A DNA stretch of 64,000 nt. Source: an uncultured Marvinbryantia sp. (GTDB lineage Bacteria; Bacillota; Clostridia; Lachnospirales; Lachnospiraceae). Position 1 is the stretch's first letter, and the number at the start of each line of letters is the position of its first letter. Positions 8,279 through 16,939 of this stretch are shown here, in pieces. A program made the position numbers and the translations under genes. The notes below the pieces were generated by a model. That model saw nothing but the letters and a program-made list of their open reading frames with translations. It was not told the origin of the DNA and searched no databases. The DNA lies in contig NZ_CAJKOX010000005.1 of the NCBI RefSeq assembly GCF_905201705.1, forward strand, positions 62,001 through 126,000, read 5' to 3'.

Positions 8279-9025
8279 TTATTCCAGATTCTCTGTCGCA
8301 AACAGATGAATGGCATTCTCCATATCTTCCGCGTCGTAGTCCGCCGCGATTGCCCCTACATTCCAGTATGCATACGCGCCTTCATACCAGCTTGCCAAAT
8401 CGCTTAAATCCTCCGAGTAACGGAATTCCAGATGCCAGGTTTCGTCCATCGTGTCCGGCGCGAAGGCGAAATAGGTGAACTGTCCGGCGTCCGCATCCTC
8501 GCTCTGATAGAGATAAAATCCGTTTTCATCCGTTTCCAGATAATCGTATGTATGGCTGAAAACCTCGTTTCCTTCTTCGTCAACGCCGCTGATGGTATCC
8601 CCGTCTACTGTAAATTCGCTGACGCCGCCAAGGAAGTAGCAGTCAAACGCCATGCTGTCCGGGTCCTCTGCATAAGCGTCGATGGCTTCCTGCCCGTAAA
8701 TTTCTGCCATACACATGCCAAGCAGCATATCTGTGGTCTCCTCCGCCTTGTCCTCCCCGACAATCGCTCCGGTTTCTTCCAGCCAGATATCGCGGTATTC
8801 TTCTTTTGCCATTTCCGGGAACAGCTCGATATAGCTGCCCTGTATCTTACTGAGGAAGTCTGCATCCTGTGCCTCCTCCGCCGACTGTTCGCCTTCCGTT
8901 TCCCCGGCGCTCTCCGCCTCCACGACAGCTTCTGTCTCCGTCTCTTCTGCGCCTGCCGTAAATCCCGCCGTCGCGGTAAGCATCATTGCGCTGCAAAGTA
9001 AATACGCCAGATTTTTCTTTTTCAT
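8279..9025 (-). CDS. Exported ZinT-like (calycin-fold) metal-binding protein
   Basis: A 248-residue protein with a signal peptide (MKKKNLAYLLCSAMMLTATAG, site near TAGA), an acidic Glu/Thr/Ala linker to about residue 55, and a C-terminal domain matching the ZinT/YodA pattern: KIQGSYIELFP, FDCYFLGGVSEF, GVDEEGNEVFSHTYDYL, QFTYFAFAPDT, TWHLEFRYSEDL. ZinT proteins bind zinc and cadmium and hand metal to importers; His residues remain in SHTYDYL and WHLEF. A strong AAGGAGG site lies before the ATG. The promoter has a TATAAT and an 18-base palindrome like one before the upstream AraC gene, suggesting metal- or stress-responsive control. The exact metal is inference. Confidence 0.75.
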   Translation of the reverse strand: MKKKNLAYLLCSAMMLTATAGFTAGAEETETEAVVEAESAGETEGEQSAEEAQDADFLSKIQGSYIELFPEMAKEEYRDIWLEETGAIVGEDKAEETTDMLLGMCMAEIYGQEAIDAYAEDPDSMAFDCYFLGGVSEFTVDGDTISGVDEEGNEVFSHTYDYLETDENGFYLYQSEDADAGQFTYFAFAPDTMDETWHLEFRYSEDLSDLASWYEGAYAYWNVGAIAADYDAEDMENAIHLFATENLE

Positions 9026-9044
9026 ATATATGTCCTCCTTTTTT

Positions 9045-9062
9045 AGTTAGTTATAACTAACT
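9045..9062. promoter_or_regulatory. Perfect 18-bp palindromic operator before the ZinT-like gene
   Basis: AGTTAGTTATAACTAACT is a perfect palindrome just downstream of a TATAAT -10 box (minus strand, 9073-9078) and 20 bases before the start codon. A related site lies at the AraC promoter (10103-10116). The TTAG-N6-CTAA form recalls DtxR/MntR-type boxes, but the regulator is unknown. Confidence 0.6.
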
Positions 9063-9098
9063 TCCGAAGAATATTATACGCAGACGTCTTTCCTTTTT

Positions 9099-10028
9099 CT
9101 ACTCCATTTTCACAGAACTATCCCGTTTTCTATTTAAATTATACTGCTTCCGGTATGCGGTGGGCGTCATTTTATACCGCTTCCGGAATCCTTCTGAAAA
9201 TTTGCTGGCATTGGTAAAGCCTGCGTTTAAAGCAACCTCCATCACCGGATTACTGGTATTTATCAGCTCTACTGCAGCCCGCTCCAGACGGTATTCCTTC
9301 AGATACCGGTAAATCGGCATCCCGTAAATCTCCCGGAACAGCTTCTGAAGCTGCGCGGACGTCATCCCGTGCTCTCTGGCGAGCTGTTCCGTGGAAGAGT
9401 AACCCTCGCTGTCTGTGATCATGTGGTCCCGGATATGCTTCACCAGTTCCACCTGTCCTCCCGGAAGATAACCGTTTTCCCGCTGCGGCTGCACAGACCG
9501 GCACAACAGCAGGAAAAGCTCCGCCGTTTTCAGCCGGATATAGGCGGTCTCTTCGTACGCAATGCTGTCATAAAGCTCCCGGAACACGTGCTCGCAGCGG
9601 GTTCCCGCCTCTCCCGCCCAATACCAGTGCGCTTCCAGCAGCCTCTCTCTTAATATCTGCAGATGGATGTCGAAAACCTCCAGATGCTCCTTCAGCCATT
9701 CCTCTGCGATATCACAATCCAGAAGTATGCTGATACCCTCGTAAAAATCCATCGGAAACCGGGAGTATGAGTTTATTCCGTTCTCTCCGTCAAACAGACT
9801 GATTGCCATATCGCCCGGCTTTAATATAGCGATGTCCCGTTTTGTAAACTCGCACTCAAACCTGCCGCTTACGCAGAAATTGATTTCCAGCCGGTTGCTT
9901 TTTCTGCGCTCCTCTATAAAACCAGGCGCCCGCACGGAGACCTTCATCACCTGCACCCCCGGAAATGGCTCATACACTGCCATCTTTATTTTATCGTCCT
10001 GCCAGCTCACGCTTCTGGTCTGTGTCAC
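9099..10028 (-). CDS. AraC-family transcriptional regulator
   Basis: A 309-residue protein. The N-terminal part (about 1-180) is a beta-rich sensor with a motif like ILKPGDMAISL typical of AraC cupin domains. Residues about 195-300 are the double helix-turn-helix: STEQLAREHGMTSAQLQKLFREIYG and then VMEVALNAGFTNASKFSEGFRKRYKMTPTAYR. It starts with ATG at 10028 and ends within the promoter region of the ZinT-like gene, same strand. Its promoter carries a version of the palindrome found before that gene, so the two may share a regulator. Ligand unknown. Confidence 0.9.
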   Translation of the reverse strand: MTQTRSVSWQDDKIKMAVYEPFPGVQVMKVSVRAPGFIEERRKSNRLEINFCVSGRFECEFTKRDIAILKPGDMAISLFDGENGINSYSRFPMDFYEGISILLDCDIAEEWLKEHLEVFDIHLQILRERLLEAHWYWAGEAGTRCEHVFRELYDSIAYEETAYIRLKTAELFLLLCRSVQPQRENGYLPGGQVELVKHIRDHMITDSEGYSSTEQLAREHGMTSAQLQKLFREIYGMPIYRYLKEYRLERAAVELINTSNPVMEVALNAGFTNASKFSEGFRKRYKMTPTAYRKQYNLNRKRDSSVKME

Positions 10029-10102
10029 AATCCCGCCCCGTTTCTGTCTCTGCCCGGAACAGCCCGGACATTCTGAGCTGTTCTTCCCTGTTGCATCGTC
10101 AA

Positions 10103-10116
10103 TTAGCTATCCCTAA
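10103..10116. promoter_or_regulatory. Second copy of the TTAG-N6-CTAA operator, before the AraC gene
   Basis: TTAGCTATCCCTAA lies 75 bases upstream of the AraC start and just downstream of a TATTATAAAT -10 region on the minus strand. Aligned over 18 bases with the site at 9045-9062 it agrees at 13 positions and has the same placement relative to the -10 box. Confidence 0.5.
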
Positions 10117-10226
10117 CTCTATTTATAATACAAAAGGGACGGGCGGAAGTCAATCGCTTATTTTTCCTGGTACAGCTCAGGCATGCAGGAAAAATGGGAA
10201 GGCTGTAAAAAGAATCAAACTCACAC

Positions 10227-10278
10227 ATAAGAATTCCCCTGCTCAGTGCTCTTCACACTTGAGCGGGGGAATTCTTAT
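10227..10278 (-). terminator. Long hairpin terminator after the exported protein gene
   Basis: Arms 10229-10245 and 10260-10276 pair over about 17 bases (GAATTCCCC.. with ..GGGGAATTC), with a 14-base loop, directly after the stop of the gene at 10285. There is no clean T-run. A related hairpin follows the DegV gene at 52154-52201. Confidence 0.65.
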
Positions 10279-10284
10279 CTGCAT

Positions 10285-11025
10285 TCAAAATTGAATATTT
10301 TCACAGATCACTTTATCAAAAAGCGTCAGAGTCGAAAAGGTGCCGCCATAGTTTCCGTTTTCGTCCTGTACATCTACCTGCTCGTTCGCACCGTCAAATG
10401 TATCGTACAGTCCCGCCAGAACCTGCGCGCGCTCTTCCGAAGAAAGTCCGTTCAGATATTTTGCGATTCCTGTATATATGGAATTAGCCAGATCATACTT
10501 TTCTCCGGTTATAGTATCATATACCGGGGTGTCCATATCCTCCTCAAAAACGGGATCATTCATCTTCACTATCATATCAGCCAGCTCCGTTCGGTCCATT
10601 CCGACTGCAAGCGCCGTATTCATGAATACACCTATATCATCTGCTTCGAGAATTGCATCCTCAATCGCCTGCCACATTCTTGCGCTCTCATAAGGATCCT
10701 CTCCCGTATAGGTGCCGTCTTGTTCATAGTTTGCCGCATCCTCCATACTGTAAGGCGTAAGCTGAAAATCTGTCTCCGCAATCTGATAGAGATCCAGAAA
10801 CCCTTCTTTTACCGATGTTTTCACAGACTCTACAAGAGCCTCCTGCTGGGCATCTGTAATCCCATATGCGCCGACCTCTGCAGCTTCTGCCGCCGCACTC
10901 TCTGTCTCTGCCGGCGTTTCTTCACCTGCGGCTTCCGCAGGCGCTTCCTCTGCAGCCAGGCATCCAAACGGCACCGCAAATGTCAGTCCCGCGCACAATA
11001 CAAGTGTCATTAATTTCTTTTTCAT
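10285..11025 (-). CDS. Exported protein of unknown function
   Basis: A 246-residue protein starting at 11025 (MKKKLMTLVLCAGL), with a GGGAGG site 9 bases upstream; the frame extends 20 codons further without a site. A signal peptide (cleavage near CLAAEE) is followed by an acidic Ala/Glu/Thr linker to about residue 50 and then a mainly helical domain with no motif I recognise. It ends at a strong hairpin and lies 160 bases after the BtuD-like gene on the same strand, so it could be co-transcribed with the B12-riboswitch operon. Function not assigned. Confidence 0.75.
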   Translation of the reverse strand: MKKKLMTLVLCAGLTFAVPFGCLAAEEAPAEAAGEETPAETESAAAEAAEVGAYGITDAQQEALVESVKTSVKEGFLDLYQIAETDFQLTPYSMEDAANYEQDGTYTGEDPYESARMWQAIEDAILEADDIGVFMNTALAVGMDRTELADMIVKMNDPVFEEDMDTPVYDTITGEKYDLANSIYTGIAKYLNGLSSEERAQVLAGLYDTFDGANEQVDVQDENGNYGGTFSTLTLFDKVICENIQF

Positions 11026-11186
11026 AGTATGTTCCTCCCTCTTTGATCTCAGAAATATCCTGTATTTTTTCATTTCCAAAATCATTATACCCCCCCCCGA
11101 AATATCCGGGTCAACTGTTTTTTGAAATTGCCCATATTTTCAGGCATTGCAGCGATTTTATTTTTCCTCAACTGTCAAAAACAGAA

Positions 11187-12311
11187 TTATAATTCCGCTT
11201 CCAGCGGGTAGCAACACCCGATTTCCATTCCCAGCCGCTTTGCTTCCTCCAGAAGCTCCCTGTTTTTCTGGTTCAGGGTTCCGAATTCCTGCAGGCAGCA
11301 AAGCACCTGACGGCATTCCTTCATGACGGCAAGAGCCCTCTGGTATGTTTCCCCGCTGACCGGTTCGAAAGCTTTTTCACAGACTACCTCTGCCGCCAGC
11401 GCTTTCGCCACCTCGTAGTCGACATCATTTTCATGGAGAATACCGGCAGCAAACGGCACGCCGTCGCGCGCCAGTCTGCGGTACTGTACAATACCGCTCC
11501 CGTTCCCGCCGATCACAAAGATTTCCGGTCTGCCGTGCGGCGGCTCCATTTCCAGGCAGCCGAAATCCGCGTTATAGCTGCCGCTTGTCAGCCCATACAG
11601 CTTATGGATATAGCTGTCCGTAAAAATTTCCTCCGGCGTCCCGTATTTATCAATCTTATCCCCATGCACGCAGATGACGGTATCGGATATTTTCTGCGCA
11701 AGGTCCAGCTCGTGCAGCGACATGATCACCGCGATCTGCTTCTCACGCACAAGCTTTTTTAAAATAGTCAGCAGCTCCAGCTTATGCCGGATATCCAGAA
11801 ACGAAGTCGGTTCATCCAGAATGATAATTTCCGGCTCCTGGCAGATTGCCTTGGCAAGCAGAATACGCTGACGCTGACCGTCACTGATCTGCGTAAAATC
11901 GCAGTCTTTTAACTCCTGCGCGTGTACCAGCTCCATAGATTCCTGCACGATTTTCCGGTCATTGTCCGACAGGATCCCCAGCCGTCCCGTGTACGGATAG
12001 CGCCCCGCCGCCACCACGTCCTCGCAGGTCATCAGCTCCGGCCGGATGCGGTCCGTCATCACCACCGACAGCTTGCGCGAAAGCTCTTTATCCGACATCG
12101 CTTTCATATTTTTCTGCTCCAGATAAACCGTGCCGCCAATCAGGGAAAGCTGTTTCGTAATGCTCTTCAAAATGGTTGATTTTCCGGCGCCGTTCGGACC
12201 AATGAGGGTAAGAATCTCCCCGCGGCGCACCCTGATTTCAATATCGCGGATCAAAGGTCTGCCGTTGTAGCCGACCGTCATGTGGTCTGTATAAATATAG
12301 AAATTGTCCAT
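11187..12311 (-). CDS. FecE/BtuD-type ABC ATPase with C-terminal extension
   Basis: A 374-residue protein starting at 12311 (MDNFYIYTDHM), with an AGGGGAG site 6 bases upstream. Residues 1-255 are the ATPase: Walker A GPNGAGKST, signature ISDGQRQRI (a variant of LSGGQ), Walker B IIILDEPTSFLD and switch His in SLHELDL, all typical of iron-siderophore/heme/B12 importers. The final 115 residues, starting PEIFVIGGNGSG, are an extra domain with a glycine-rich Rossmann-like start, absent from canonical BtuD. It follows the permease by 50 bases in the riboswitch-controlled operon and powers that importer. The role of the extension is unknown. Confidence 0.88.
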   Translation of the reverse strand: MDNFYIYTDHMTVGYNGRPLIRDIEIRVRRGEILTLIGPNGAGKSTILKSITKQLSLIGGTVYLEQKNMKAMSDKELSRKLSVVMTDRIRPELMTCEDVVAAGRYPYTGRLGILSDNDRKIVQESMELVHAQELKDCDFTQISDGQRQRILLAKAICQEPEIIILDEPTSFLDIRHKLELLTILKKLVREKQIAVIMSLHELDLAQKISDTVICVHGDKIDKYGTPEEIFTDSYIHKLYGLTSGSYNADFGCLEMEPPHGRPEIFVIGGNGSGIVQYRRLARDGVPFAAGILHENDVDYEVAKALAAEVVCEKAFEPVSGETYQRALAVMKECRQVLCCLQEFGTLNQKNRELLEEAKRLGMEIGCCYPLEAEL

Positions 12312-12361
12312 AAAAAACTCCCCTCTGTTGTCTCTTGCGTCTGCAAGCAGCCGCATAGACA

Positions 12362-13390
12362 TCAGTCCATTTTCGCACGGCTTGATTTTTGCGCGAACAT
12401 CGCATAGATGACGACTGGCGCGCCGAAGATCGCTGTCACGGAGCTGATGGACAGCTCGGTGGGGGCAAATACCGTCCGGGCGATCATGTCGCAGAAAAGG
12501 CAAAAGACTGCGCCGCCCAGAAAGCACGCCGGGATCACCAGGATCGGCTTCGCCGTTTTCAGCAGGCTCTTGATGAGATGCGGGACGGCGATCCCCACAA
12601 AGGAGATCGGACCTGCAAAGGCGGTAACGCACGCCGACAGAATGCTGGACAGCAAAATCAACTGCACGCGGAATAGCTTGATGTTGACGCCCATATTGCG
12701 CGCGTAGACTTCGCCGAGCTGGTATGCCCCGATCGGCTTCGACATCAGAAACGTGATGGCAAGCGACACAAAAACCACTGCCGACATCACGGAGATATTG
12801 TCCCATGACATGCCGGAGAAACTGCCCATCGACCAGTTATGCAGATTGACAATGTTGGAATCGTCCGCAAACGTCACCACGAAATCCGTGACTGCGGAGC
12901 AGATATAGCCGATCATTACGCCGCCGATCACCAGCATGGACATACTGTGTATCTTGCGGGAGATCAGCAGGATAAAGCCCATGGAAATCATGGAACCGGC
13001 AAAGGCGGCGAGGATCATCACCTGCGAACTCGCCACAAGCCCCCTGCCAAGCAGATAGATCATAACCAGCGCGACCACCAGCTTCGCGCCGGAGGAAATG
13101 CCGAGCACGAACGGTCCCGCAATCGGATTATTGAAAAAGGTCTGCAGAAGAAAACCGGACACGGAGAGGGCGCCGCCCAGAATAACCGCCGCCAGAATGC
13201 GCGGAAGCCGGATTTCCCAGATGATATTATAGGCGGTATCCTCCCCGGTCCGGTGCACGATAATATCCCAGACCTCTTTTGCCGACAGCTGAATGCTGCC
13301 GGAATTGATGTTCCAGAAAAACAGCACGGCAAGCAGAACAAATAGTAAAATAAAAGAAATCTGATACCGGATATAAGATTTATGCTTCAT
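12362..13390 (-). CDS. FecCD/BtuC-type ABC permease
   Basis: A 342-residue membrane protein with about ten helices and the family signatures IWEIRLPRILAAVILGGALSVSG (near residue 60-80) and the FVGIAVPHLIK cytoplasmic loop that contacts the ATPase. Start chosen at 13390 (MKHKSYIRY) with an AAGGAG site 10 bases upstream; the 27 codons upstream in frame look non-coding. Transports a chelated metal, heme or corrinoid across the membrane with the neighbouring binding protein and ATPase. The cobalamin riboswitch upstream of the operon favours a corrinoid or a related tetrapyrrole. Confidence 0.9.
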   Translation of the reverse strand: MKHKSYIRYQISFILLFVLLAVLFFWNINSGSIQLSAKEVWDIIVHRTGEDTAYNIIWEIRLPRILAAVILGGALSVSGFLLQTFFNNPIAGPFVLGISSGAKLVVALVMIYLLGRGLVASSQVMILAAFAGSMISMGFILLISRKIHSMSMLVIGGVMIGYICSAVTDFVVTFADDSNIVNLHNWSMGSFSGMSWDNISVMSAVVFVSLAITFLMSKPIGAYQLGEVYARNMGVNIKLFRVQLILLSSILSACVTAFAGPISFVGIAVPHLIKSLLKTAKPILVIPACFLGGAVFCLFCDMIARTVFAPTELSISSVTAIFGAPVVIYAMFAQKSSRAKMD

Positions 13391-13489
13391 GCTTTCCGCG
13401 CTCCTTACCGCTGTTAAAACAAATCCTGTCTGTCCCGGCCGGACAGACGTTGTTCTCCCGCAGCAGAACATTCCATCTGAACTGCTGCA

Positions 13490-14644
13490 TTATTTCAGCC
13501 TGTGCATATACGTAAATTCATCCGCTCCCGTTTCGCTCGTGAGCATCGTGTGAATGTCGGCGATCATGGTGCCAAGCCCCATCGTCTCCTGGAAAAGATT
13601 CTTTCCGGTGCAGTAAACATTCCCGTTCTGTACCGCCTTAAAATCCTTCAGCAGATTGCTTTTCGCAAACAATTCGTCCAGCGTGTAAAGCTCGCCGTCA
13701 ATCGTGCTGTTGTAGATCAGATAATCGGCGTCCTTCGCCTTCGCGTAAAATTCCTCCATCTGCATGTTCATGGTGGAAAGCGCGTTTTCCGAATCGCCCA
13801 GATCGTCAAAAATATATTTTCCGCCCGCCAGTTCGATCATCTTTGCCACGTAATCGCTGCTCTTTCTTACGTTCACATAACCGTTGGAGCTGATATAAAA
13901 AAACGCTACCGTTTTCCCGGTATTTTCTTCTGACGACACCGCTTCCAGCTTCTCTGCCTGCTCTGCAAACAGTTCCTCCGCCTGCTCCTCTTTGCCGAGA
14001 AGAACGGAGTAAAGCTTCAGCCACTCGGTCCTTCCGAGCGGATGCGTCTCATAGCTGGAACGCTCCACCAGCACCGGGATCCCAAAGCTCTCCAGCTTTT
14101 CCTTCACCTCCGGCGAGTGGTAGATCATGGTCGATTCTATCGCCAGATCGCAGCCCTTCGAGAGGATCAGCTCATAATCGGGCGCGCTGTATTTTCCGGC
14201 ATAAAGAATATTGCCGTTTTCCATTTCCTCGCGTGCTTTCTCTACGTACCATCCGGAAGCGTCCGTTCCCGACAGACCGATCGCGTCGGTGCCGTCCAGA
14301 GCACAGAAAAGATCCATTGCCGATGTGGCGACAAGATAGATGTTCTGCAAAGGCTTCCGGATCACCGCGATGTCTGCATCCAGATTTTCCGGCACCGGCA
14401 GGCCATCCGGCACAACAAGAAAACGGCCGCCCTCTTTGATCGTGATCAAAGCATAGCCGCCCTCATAATAATCTACCGAAAACTGCTCAGCATAGAGAAG
14501 CTCCATGCTGCGCTCCGCCTCCATACTGCCAAAATCCGGCACCGTATCTGCCGCCCCGACTGTCGGCGGCGCTAAGACAGCGCCGCCGGGCAGCAGAAGC
14601 ATGGATATCAAAAATGTCCGAAAAAAACAGATAATCTTTTTCAT
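13490..14644 (-). CDS. FecB/BtuF-type substrate-binding protein
   Basis: A 384-residue exported protein with a signal peptide (hydrophobic stretch ISMLLLPGGAVL, cleavage near VGAAD), then a class III periplasmic-binding fold: first lobe with the DADIAVI and KGCDLAIESTMIYH strands, second lobe with TVAFFYISSNGYVNVRKSSDYVAKMIELAGG and DADYLIYNSTIDG. No lipobox Cys is evident. The ATG overlaps the stop of the preceding surface-protein gene by one base, so the two are translationally coupled. It would capture the ligand for the BtuCD-like pair. Ligand likely a corrinoid or other tetrapyrrole, by context. Confidence 0.87.
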   Translation of the reverse strand: MKKIICFFRTFLISMLLLPGGAVLAPPTVGAADTVPDFGSMEAERSMELLYAEQFSVDYYEGGYALITIKEGGRFLVVPDGLPVPENLDADIAVIRKPLQNIYLVATSAMDLFCALDGTDAIGLSGTDASGWYVEKAREEMENGNILYAGKYSAPDYELILSKGCDLAIESTMIYHSPEVKEKLESFGIPVLVERSSYETHPLGRTEWLKLYSVLLGKEEQAEELFAEQAEKLEAVSSEENTGKTVAFFYISSNGYVNVRKSSDYVAKMIELAGGKYIFDDLGDSENALSTMNMQMEEFYAKAKDADYLIYNSTIDGELYTLDELFAKSNLLKDFKAVQNGNVYCTGKNLFQETMGLGTMIADIHTMLTSETGADEFTYMHRLK

Positions 14645-15555
14645 TATTCCGCCTTTTCAATTGTTGCTGAATCAAAACACAGGGTGTATTCAATCTCATG
14701 CGGGGTGCTCATCGCGATCGTATCCGCAACCACCGGCATCTTCCAGTCGAAGCCCGTCACCGGGATCTCAAAGGTCGAGTGCTCCTCCATCGTAACCGGC
14801 TCAAGCTTTTCATCATTTACGATCATATAATCGTAGGAATTGCTGCTCCAGATGATCGTAGCTGTTGCCGCGCCGTCCGCAACGGTAAGCGCCGCCGGGG
14901 ATTCCACCGTAGCTCTGCCGGAACCGCCCTCCAGAGAAACCTCGATCTGATAGCTGCCGTCCTCCAGACCTAAATCTGCAAGCGCCGTGATCGTTCCTTC
15001 CGCAAAAGCATCCTGCGGCAGGGAGTCCGCACGGAATACCAGCGTGCGATCGTACCATTTTTCTTTCTTCTTGCTGAACGCCGCACAGTCCACGCCCATA
15101 TCGAGCGCTTCCACCGGCACCTCAAAGGTGTGCGCACCCTCTTCATTTTCCACAAACGGTATGTAATCTTCCTCCGTCGCAGCGACAGCCTCCTCGCCGG
15201 TTCCCATGTAGAGATACAGATAGCCAGTTCCGCCCATCGTCATGACAGCGGTCATTTTCCCGTCCGCCACCGTCAACTCACATTCCTCAATACTGAACAT
15301 GGAGGAGCTGGAGTCCACCTTAATGCTGTAAACGCCATCTTTGATGCTCTCCGCATAGACCGGCACCATGTCGTCAGTCACAATGTCCTCAACCGGAGCC
15401 ATTTCCTCCTTCGACGCCACCTGGCTCTCCGTACTGCCCTCCGCTGCTTCTGTAACAGCTTCCGTCGCAGCCTCTGTTTCCTCGGCACATCCCAGTGTGC
15501 TCATCATACCGGCTGCGAGAACCGCAGCCAGCACCGTTGCCTTAAATTTTTTCAT
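14644..15555 (-). CDS. Exported two-repeat surface protein (NEAT-like), possible lipoprotein
   Basis: A 303-residue protein with a signal peptide ending in STLGC (an imperfect lipobox), a Thr/Glu/Ala linker, then two copies of a domain of about 110 residues. Each begins DG-Y-I-V (DGVYSIKV, DGSYQIEV) and continues LTVADG followed by beta-strands with repeated Tyr (YLYLY; YDYMIV). This pattern resembles NEAT-type heme-binding domains, but the resemblance is distant and my own reading. It is between the exported CbiK and the binding protein in the B12-riboswitch operon, and probably presents or relays a tetrapyrrole at the cell surface. Confidence 0.75.
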   Translation of the reverse strand: MKKFKATVLAAVLAAGMMSTLGCAEETEAATEAVTEAAEGSTESQVASKEEMAPVEDIVTDDMVPVYAESIKDGVYSIKVDSSSSMFSIEECELTVADGKMTAVMTMGGTGYLYLYMGTGEEAVAATEEDYIPFVENEEGAHTFEVPVEALDMGVDCAAFSKKKEKWYDRTLVFRADSLPQDAFAEGTITALADLGLEDGSYQIEVSLEGGSGRATVESPAALTVADGAATATIIWSSNSYDYMIVNDEKLEPVTMEEHSTFEIPVTGFDWKMPVVADTIAMSTPHEIEYTLCFDSATIEKAE

Positions 15556-15646
15556 GATGATACCCCTTTTTGTTCCTTACAAATCTTTGAAAGCCTATGT
15601 ATTGCTCCGTCACGCTTCCTAACGGAAGCGCAGCTTTCATAATCTC

Positions 15647-16669
15647 TTACTCAGCAAGGCTGTCGATTGCTGCCTGCGCATGTGCAACCAGGAGCTCCTG
15701 GATCGCCGGCATCTCGCCAAGACCCTTCAGATTGCAGGTTACTTCGTAGCCGGCATCCTCAAATGTCTTTTTCCATGCGCCGTCCTCGTCGCCTGCCATA
15801 TCGTTGTTTGCGTGGTCGCCCGCAACGATCATCAGCGGCTGAAGAACTACCTTCTTATACTCGCCTGCCTGTACTGCTGCAAGCACATCGTCCAGCGACG
15901 GGCTTGCTTCTACCGTACCTACAAAGTAGTTTGCGAAGCCTGCTTCTGTCAGCTTTTCCTGCATGGTTGCATAGATCTGGTTGGACTCTGCCTCAGTGCC
16001 GTGTCCCATGAATACGATCGCGGTCTCGCCGTCGTCCTGCGCCTTGGTATCTTCTGTGATCGCGTTGATAACAACCTGATAGTCCTCATCGGAGGTAAGA
16101 AGCGGTTCGCCGACTGCTACCTGCTCAAACTCCTCTGCATACTGCGCAAGCTCGTCGATAACATCGTTGTACTCCAGACCGTTCATCAGATGCGTCGGCT
16201 GTACAACCAGCGTCTTTACGCCGTTGTCGATCGCTCTGTTCAGCGCCTCGCCGAAGTTGTCGATCACTTCGCCGTCACGGTTCTTCACATGGTCGATGAT
16301 GATCTGTGCCGTAAAGCCTCTTCTCACAGAATATTCCGGGAACGCTTCTTCCATAGCGTTCTCGATCGCGCCGATGGTTGCCACACGGTTATCGTTGAAG
16401 CTTGTGCCAAAGCTTACGACCAGCAGCTCCTTTTCGCCGATCTCATCCTGGTTTCTCGGATTATCCTTGGAAGCGTCGCCGGTCTCGTAGTTTTCCTCGT
16501 CTTCTCCCTCAGCCTCTTCTGCAGCAGCCTCCGTCGCATCCTCCGCTGCTTCTGAAACAGCTTCCGTCACCGCTTCCGTTGCATCCTCTGCCTGTACGCC
16601 TACAGCGCCCATCATCAAAGTTGCCGCACCAACACCTGCTGCCAACAGCTTCCATACTTTGTTTTTCAT
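15647..16669 (-). CDS. cbiK: Exported CbiK-type sirohydrochlorin cobaltochelatase
   Basis: A 340-residue protein: signal peptide (residues 1-27, cleavage near VQAED), an acidic Glu/Ala/Thr linker to about 75, then a CbiK chelatase domain with VVSFGTSFND, VVQPTHLMNGLEY, VFMGHGTEAESN and MIVAGDHANNDMAGD. The two His residues in MGHGT and GDHAN match the metal-binding His pair of CbiK. CbiK normally inserts cobalt into sirohydrochlorin in the cytoplasm; here the signal peptide places it outside, as for the periplasmic CbiK of Desulfovibrio. AAGGAGG precedes the ATG. A cobalamin riboswitch with a terminator lies upstream. It may act on an extracellular tetrapyrrole or serve as a metal/heme carrier. 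Confidence 0.88.
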   Translation of the reverse strand: MKNKVWKLLAAGVGAATLMMGAVGVQAEDATEAVTEAVSEAAEDATEAAAEEAEGEDEENYETGDASKDNPRNQDEIGEKELLVVSFGTSFNDNRVATIGAIENAMEEAFPEYSVRRGFTAQIIIDHVKNRDGEVIDNFGEALNRAIDNGVKTLVVQPTHLMNGLEYNDVIDELAQYAEEFEQVAVGEPLLTSDEDYQVVINAITEDTKAQDDGETAIVFMGHGTEAESNQIYATMQEKLTEAGFANYFVGTVEASPSLDDVLAAVQAGEYKKVVLQPLMIVAGDHANNDMAGDEDGAWKKTFEDAGYEVTCNLKGLGEMPAIQELLVAHAQAAIDSLAE

Positions 16670-16840
16670 GTTCTTATCCTCCTTGATTTTTTAGACGAAA
16701 CGTCCTGTTCCGTCTCTGATGTATGTAAATTTTTGCATCAGCATTGTAACCCGGCACGGAAGAAGGAGCATACACAACCGCAAAAATGTGCTTTCCACGC
16801 TTTCTTATCAGGCAGAAATCTGCGGAAATTTTCCACAAAA

Positions 16841-16873
16841 TAAAAAATCTTTTACATGGAAAAGTAAAAGATT
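16841..16873 (-). terminator. Intrinsic terminator, expression platform of the cobalamin riboswitch
   Basis: On the minus strand AATCTTTTAC pairs perfectly with GTAAAAGATT (arms 16864-16873 and 16846-16855, 8-base loop), followed by a TTTTTATTTT tract. It lies between the riboswitch and cbiK, so a B12-bound riboswitch would be expected to permit this terminator. Confidence 0.75.
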
Positions 16874-16939
16874 CGTGCAGCTGCAGAACATGCAAAACGG
16901 TACAATCAATTACTCGTGATCCGGACCGGTTTTCCCAGG

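Noticed and set aside
8017..8316. A 99-codon minus-strand frame
   Set aside because: No ribosome binding site, and it runs into the 3' end of the ZinT-like gene in another frame. It looks like intergenic repetitive DNA.
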